From Actinomycetota bacterium (GTDB lineage: Bacteria; Actinomycetota; Acidimicrobiia; Acidimicrobiales; BP-101), in the NCBI GenBank assembly GCA_030838265.1, contig JAUTXA010000201.1, positions 1 through 6,608 on the forward strand: a stretch of DNA of 6,608 bases, read 5' to 3'. Within the stretch, counting starts at the first letter, position 1. The number at the start of each line of letters is the position of its first letter. Both the position numbers and the translations under genes were made by a program. The notes below the pieces were generated by a model. It saw only the letters and a list, made by a program, of their open reading frames with translations, was not told the origin of the DNA and made no database searches. Positions 4,314 to 6,608 of this stretch are shown in pieces.

Positions 4314-5336
4314 GTGATCGGCGCCTTGCATCTCGCGTTCTGGCAGACCACGGCCATCAAGGTCGCCGTGGTCCTGGGGATCATCCCGGCCGGTGCCCTC
4401 ATCCTGGGCTACGTGTTCCTGCTCAAGATGATGAGCCACATGCAGAGCCGGCTCGGTCCCATGGAGGCCGGGCCCCACGGCTCGCTCCAGCTCATCGCCG
4501 ACGGCGTGAAGTTCCTGCAGAAGGAAGACATCTTCCCGGAGCGGGCCGACCGCGTCGTGTTCGCCCTGGCCCCGATCATCGTGTTGATGTCGACGTTCCT
4601 TCTCTACGTCGTCATCCCCGTCGGGCCCCGCCTGTCAGTGCAGAACCTCGACATCGGGCTGATCTTCGCCTTGGCCGTGTCGTCGCTGTCGGTGATCGGC
4701 ATCCTCATGGCCGGGTGGGCCTCGGCCAACAAGTACTCGCTCATCGGGGCCTTGCGGGCCGCCGGCCAGCTCATCGCGTACGAGCTGCCGCTGATCCTCG
4801 CCGTCGTCGGCGTGGCCGTGCAGGCCGGCAGCTTCAACCTCCAGACCATCGTGCAGGCTCAGGCCCACGGGAAGATCTTCGGCGTGGGGGCCATCGGCAA
4901 CCCCTACATCCTCACCCAGGCCGTGGGCTTCATCATCTTCATCATCGCCGCTCAGGCCGAGCTGACCCAGACGCCGTTCGACATGCCGGTGGCGGAGTCC
5001 GAGCTGGTGGCCGGCTTCATGACCGAGTACACCGGCTTCCGCTTCCTCTTCTTCTTCATGGGGGAGTTCGGTACCGCCTTCGCCTTCTCGGCCATCGGCG
5101 CCACCCTCTTCCTCGGGGGCTGGTTCGTACCCGGCATCCACGGCGGGCTGGCCGACATCGTCGGGCCCGCCGTCGTGTTCGCCAAGGTCATGCTGGTGGC
5201 CTTCCTCATCTTCTGGATGCGATTCAGCTTTCCCCGCCTCCGCGAGGACCAGTTGCAGGCCTTCGCCTGGAAGTTCCTCATCCCTCTCTCGCTCGTCAAC
5301 ATCGTGGCGACCGGCGTCCTCAAGGTGGCCTTCTGA
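4314..5336 (+). CDS. nuoH: Complex I-type membrane subunit H (NuoH)
   Basis: Membrane subunit (ND1/Nqo8 family) that forms the entrance and base of the quinone channel and links quinone chemistry to the proton-pumping arm. 340 residues, within the usual range, with about eight or nine hydrophobic segments starting at 14-37 and 81-103. Family motifs: SRLGPMEAGPHGSLQLIADG (45-64) followed by VKFLQKED (65-72), the cytoplasmic loop touching NuoD; and AQAELTQTPFDMPVAESELV (213-232), containing the conserved acidic loop D223, E228, E230. The GTG start with GGGAG puts the first transmembrane helix at the normal place. The stop overlaps the nuoI start by one base (TGATG). Nothing appears broken. Its position directly after nuoD, apart from the spacer, shows that the nuoEFG block is missing. 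Confidence 0.95.
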   Translation: MIGALHLAFWQTTAIKVAVVLGIIPAGALILGYVFLLKMMSHMQSRLGPMEAGPHGSLQLIADGVKFLQKEDIFPERADRVVFALAPIIVLMSTFLLYVVIPVGPRLSVQNLDIGLIFALAVSSLSVIGILMAGWASANKYSLIGALRAAGQLIAYELPLILAVVGVAVQAGSFNLQTIVQAQAHGKIFGVGAIGNPYILTQAVGFIIFIIAAQAELTQTPFDMPVAESELVAGFMTEYTGFRFLFFFMGEFGTAFAFSAIGATLFLGGWFVPGIHGGLADIVGPAVVFAKVMLVAFLIFWMRFSFPRLREDQLQAFAWKFLIPLSLVNIVATGVLKVAF

Positions 5337-5845
5337 TGCCTGGCCGTCCCCGCTTCCCCGACTTCCCCGGCCGCGGCCTGGCCAAGGGTCTCGGCGTGAC
5401 TTTCAAGACCATGCTGAAGCCGGCGGTCACGGTGCAGTACCCCCACGTCAAGGAGGCGCCCCCAACCCGGGCCCGAGGCGTCATCGCCTTGAAGGAGGAG
5501 AACTGCACCGTCTGCATGCTCTGCAGCCGGTCCTGCCCTGACTGGTGCATCTACATCGAGGGCTACAAGGACAAGGCCCCGCCCCGGCGGGAGGGTGGCA
5601 AGCCCCGCATGAAGCAGTTCCTCGATCGCTTCGACATCGACTACGCCCTGTGCATGTACTGCGGCATCTGCGTCGAGGTCTGCCCCTTCGACGCCCTGTT
5701 CTGGAGCCCGGAGTACGAGTACTCGGAGTTCAACATCGCTGATCTGCTCCACGACAAGCATCGCCTTGGAGCATGGATGGAGACCGTCCCCGAAGCACCT
5801 GCGCTCGAAGTCGGGGCCGAGGCCAAGAAGGGCGCCAAGAAGTAA
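5336..5845 (+). CDS. nuoI: Complex I-type subunit I, two [4Fe-4S] ferredoxin domain (NuoI)
   Basis: Peripheral-arm subunit (TYKY/Nqo9 family) that carries clusters N6a and N6b and passes electrons to N2 in NuoB. 169 residues. Two ferredoxin motifs are intact: C57-x2-C60-x2-C63-x3-C67-P and C106-x2-C109-x2-C112-x3-C116-P, with usual crossed ligation (the fourth cysteine of each motif serving the other cluster). Odd: C71, in CPDWC, is an additional cysteine four residues after C67. The C-terminus ends in a Pro/Ala stretch and a lysine-rich tail (AEAKKGAKK). From memory, the CPDWCIYI type and a C-terminal TVPxxPAL stretch resemble NuoI of the second, EFG-less nuo locus of streptomycetes; this should be verified. 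The ATG overlaps the nuoH stop by one base and follows AAGGTGG (5322-5328) at 7 bases. Without nuoEFG, this subunit is the likely electron entry point. Confidence 0.95.
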   Translation: MPGRPRFPDFPGRGLAKGLGVTFKTMLKPAVTVQYPHVKEAPPTRARGVIALKEENCTVCMLCSRSCPDWCIYIEGYKDKAPPRREGGKPRMKQFLDRFDIDYALCMYCGICVEVCPFDALFWSPEYEYSEFNIADLLHDKHRLGAWMETVPEAPALEVGAEAKKGAKK

Positions 5846-5850
5846 CGACC

Positions 5851-6360
5851 ATGCTCGCCGTCTCGACAACCGTCCCGCAGGAGATCATCTTCTGGATCCT
5901 GGCCGTGTCCATGGCCGGAGCCGCCCTCCGCGTGGTCACGACCAAGAACATCGTCCACGCCGCCCTCTATCTCATGGTCGTGCTGGCCGGTGTGGCCGCC
6001 CAGTACATCCTGCTCGCCGGTGAGTACATCGCCGTGGTCCAGGTGCTCGTCTACATCGGAGCCGTGCTGGTGCTCGTGCTGTTCGGGATCTTCTTGACCC
6101 GCGCCCCCATCGGCCACAGCGGCGACCTCGACAACGACCAGCGCTGGCTGGCCGGAATCGTGAGCCTCTTCCTGTTCGGGATGCTGGGCTACATCCTCAA
6201 CGACGCCTTCCACCGCGACAAGCTGACCATCACCCACGTGCAGGGCATCGGTGCCGTGGGCGACTCGTTCTTCTCGACCTACGTCATCCCGTTCGAGGTC
6301 GTCTCTGTCCTGCTCCTCGCCGCCCTGGTGGGCGCCATCGTCATCGCCCGGAGGGACTGA
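5851..6360 (+). CDS. nuoJ: Complex I-type membrane subunit J (NuoJ)
   Basis: Membrane subunit (ND6/Nqo10 family) in the proximal part of the proton-pumping arm, where a flexible third helix is thought to relay the quinone-linked conformational change. 169 residues with about five hydrophobic segments (12-29, 36-55, 59-82, 96-114 and 145-165). The family hallmark around helix 3 is clear: AGEYIAVVQVLVYIGAVLVL (56-75), with E58, Y59 and Y68. Before helix 2 the TTKNIVHAALYL stretch is typical. The ATG at 5851 follows nuoI by five bases; the SD is weak (AAGAAG, 5837-5842). An upstream in-frame ATG at 5773 would add 26 residues read from an alternate frame of nuoI and is rejected. nuoK follows after two bases. 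Confidence 0.94.
   Translation: MLAVSTTVPQEIIFWILAVSMAGAALRVVTTKNIVHAALYLMVVLAGVAAQYILLAGEYIAVVQVLVYIGAVLVLVLFGIFLTRAPIGHSGDLDNDQRWLAGIVSLFLFGMLGYILNDAFHRDKLTITHVQGIGAVGDSFFSTYVIPFEVVSVLLLAALVGAIVIARRD
6350..6355 (+). promoter_or_regulatory. Shine-Dalgarno site for nuoK
   Basis: GGAGGG lies 7 bases before the GTG at 6363 and inside the last codons of nuoJ. It supports the GTG as the nuoK start, which is otherwise easy to miss because the gene is cut by the window edge. Confidence 0.75.
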
Positions 6361-6362
6361 CG

Positions 6363-6608
6363 GTGCTCCTCAACTACTTCCTCTTCCTCGGCGCCTTCCT
6401 CTTCTGCACTGGCGTCTACGGGGTGCTGGCCCGCCGCAACGGCGTGCTTGTCCTCATGTCGATCGAGCTCATCCTCAATGCCGTCAACATCAACTTGGTG
6501 GCCTTCGGGGCCTATCGGGGGACGATCGCCGGCCAGGTGTTCGCCCTGTTCGTGATCGCCGTGGCGGCCGCCGAGGTCGGCGTCGGTCTGGCCATCGTCC
6601 TGCTCATC
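6363..6608 (+). CDS. nuoK: Complex I-type membrane subunit K (NuoK), 3' end beyond window
   Basis: Small membrane subunit (ND4L/Nqo11 family) of the proton-pumping arm. 82 codons are present; the family is about 100 residues, so some 15-20 are missing off the right edge. Three hydrophobic helices are visible (about 2-22, 28-49 and 58-82). The two buried glutamates needed for proton transfer are in place: E35 in LMSIELILNAVNIN and E71 in AAAEVGVGLAIVL, matching E. coli Glu36 and Glu72. The GTG start gives the standard N-terminus (MLLNYFLFLG). The gene is separated from nuoJ by two bases and presumably continues into nuoL, nuoM and nuoN. Confidence 0.93.
   Translation, partial: MLLNYFLFLGAFLFCTGVYGVLARRNGVLVLMSIELILNAVNINLVAFGAYRGTIAGQVFALFVIAVAAAEVGVGLAIVLLI

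Noticed and set aside
3471..5336. Apparent 621-codon fusion protein running from within nuoD through the spacer into nuoH
   Set aside because: The first part is an off-frame reading of nuoD (Ser/Arg/Pro-rich) and the spacer part has no domain. Only the portion from the GTG at 4314, with its own SD, is NuoH.
4181..5845. Apparent 554-codon ORF ending as NuoI
   Set aside because: The upstream part is an alternate frame of nuoH, rich in Arg/His/Gly. NuoI proper begins at 5336, where the family N-terminus and SD are found.

Overview
The window is high-GC bacterial DNA with strong G/C preference at third codon positions. It uses GTG and TTG starts freely, and Shine-Dalgarno sequences (SDs) of the GGAGG type are visible before most operon genes. 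Together with the protein types, this suggests an actinobacterium (Actinomycetota). Acidimicrobiia or a relative is my guess, but the sequence alone does not settle the class.

Layout. Positions 1-1026, minus strand, hold the N-terminal 342 residues of a homogentisate 1,2-dioxygenase family protein (tyrosine/phenylalanine catabolism), cut by the window edge. A 93-base divergent spacer (1027-1119) holds candidate promoters for both directions. From 1120 to the right edge, everything on the plus strand is one respiratory complex I-type operon: nuoA (1120-1485), nuoB (1476-1991), nuoC (1984-2853), nuoD (2855-4027), a 286-base gene-free spacer (4028-4313), nuoH (4314-5336), nuoI (5336-5845), nuoJ (5851-6360) and the start of nuoK (6363-6608, cut by the edge). 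nuoL, nuoM and nuoN are expected just beyond the window but are not seen.

How the genes work together. NuoB, C, D and I form the quinone-reducing connecting arm: two [4Fe-4S] clusters in NuoI feed cluster N2 in NuoB beside the quinone site formed with NuoD and NuoH. NuoA, H, J and K belong to the membrane proton-pumping arm. The NADH-oxidising module (nuoE, nuoF, nuoG), which normally sits between nuoD and nuoH, is absent. The locus therefore looks like an 11-subunit, Fpo/Ndh-like complex I whose electron donor is not encoded here; ferredoxin or F420H2 are candidates.

Most notable points: the missing N-module; a tryptophan (W92) in NuoD where the quinone-contacting tyrosine normally sits; extra cysteines near the cluster motifs of NuoB and NuoI; a NuoC with a tandem-repeat Glu/Pro/Ala-rich N-terminal extension and an acidic C-terminal tail; and a nuoD-nuoH spacer packed with inverted and direct repeats, spanned by a 97-codon ORF that overlaps both neighbours by exactly four bases. 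I see no wholly new multi-gene system. The unusual content lies in this non-canonical complex I and its spacer.
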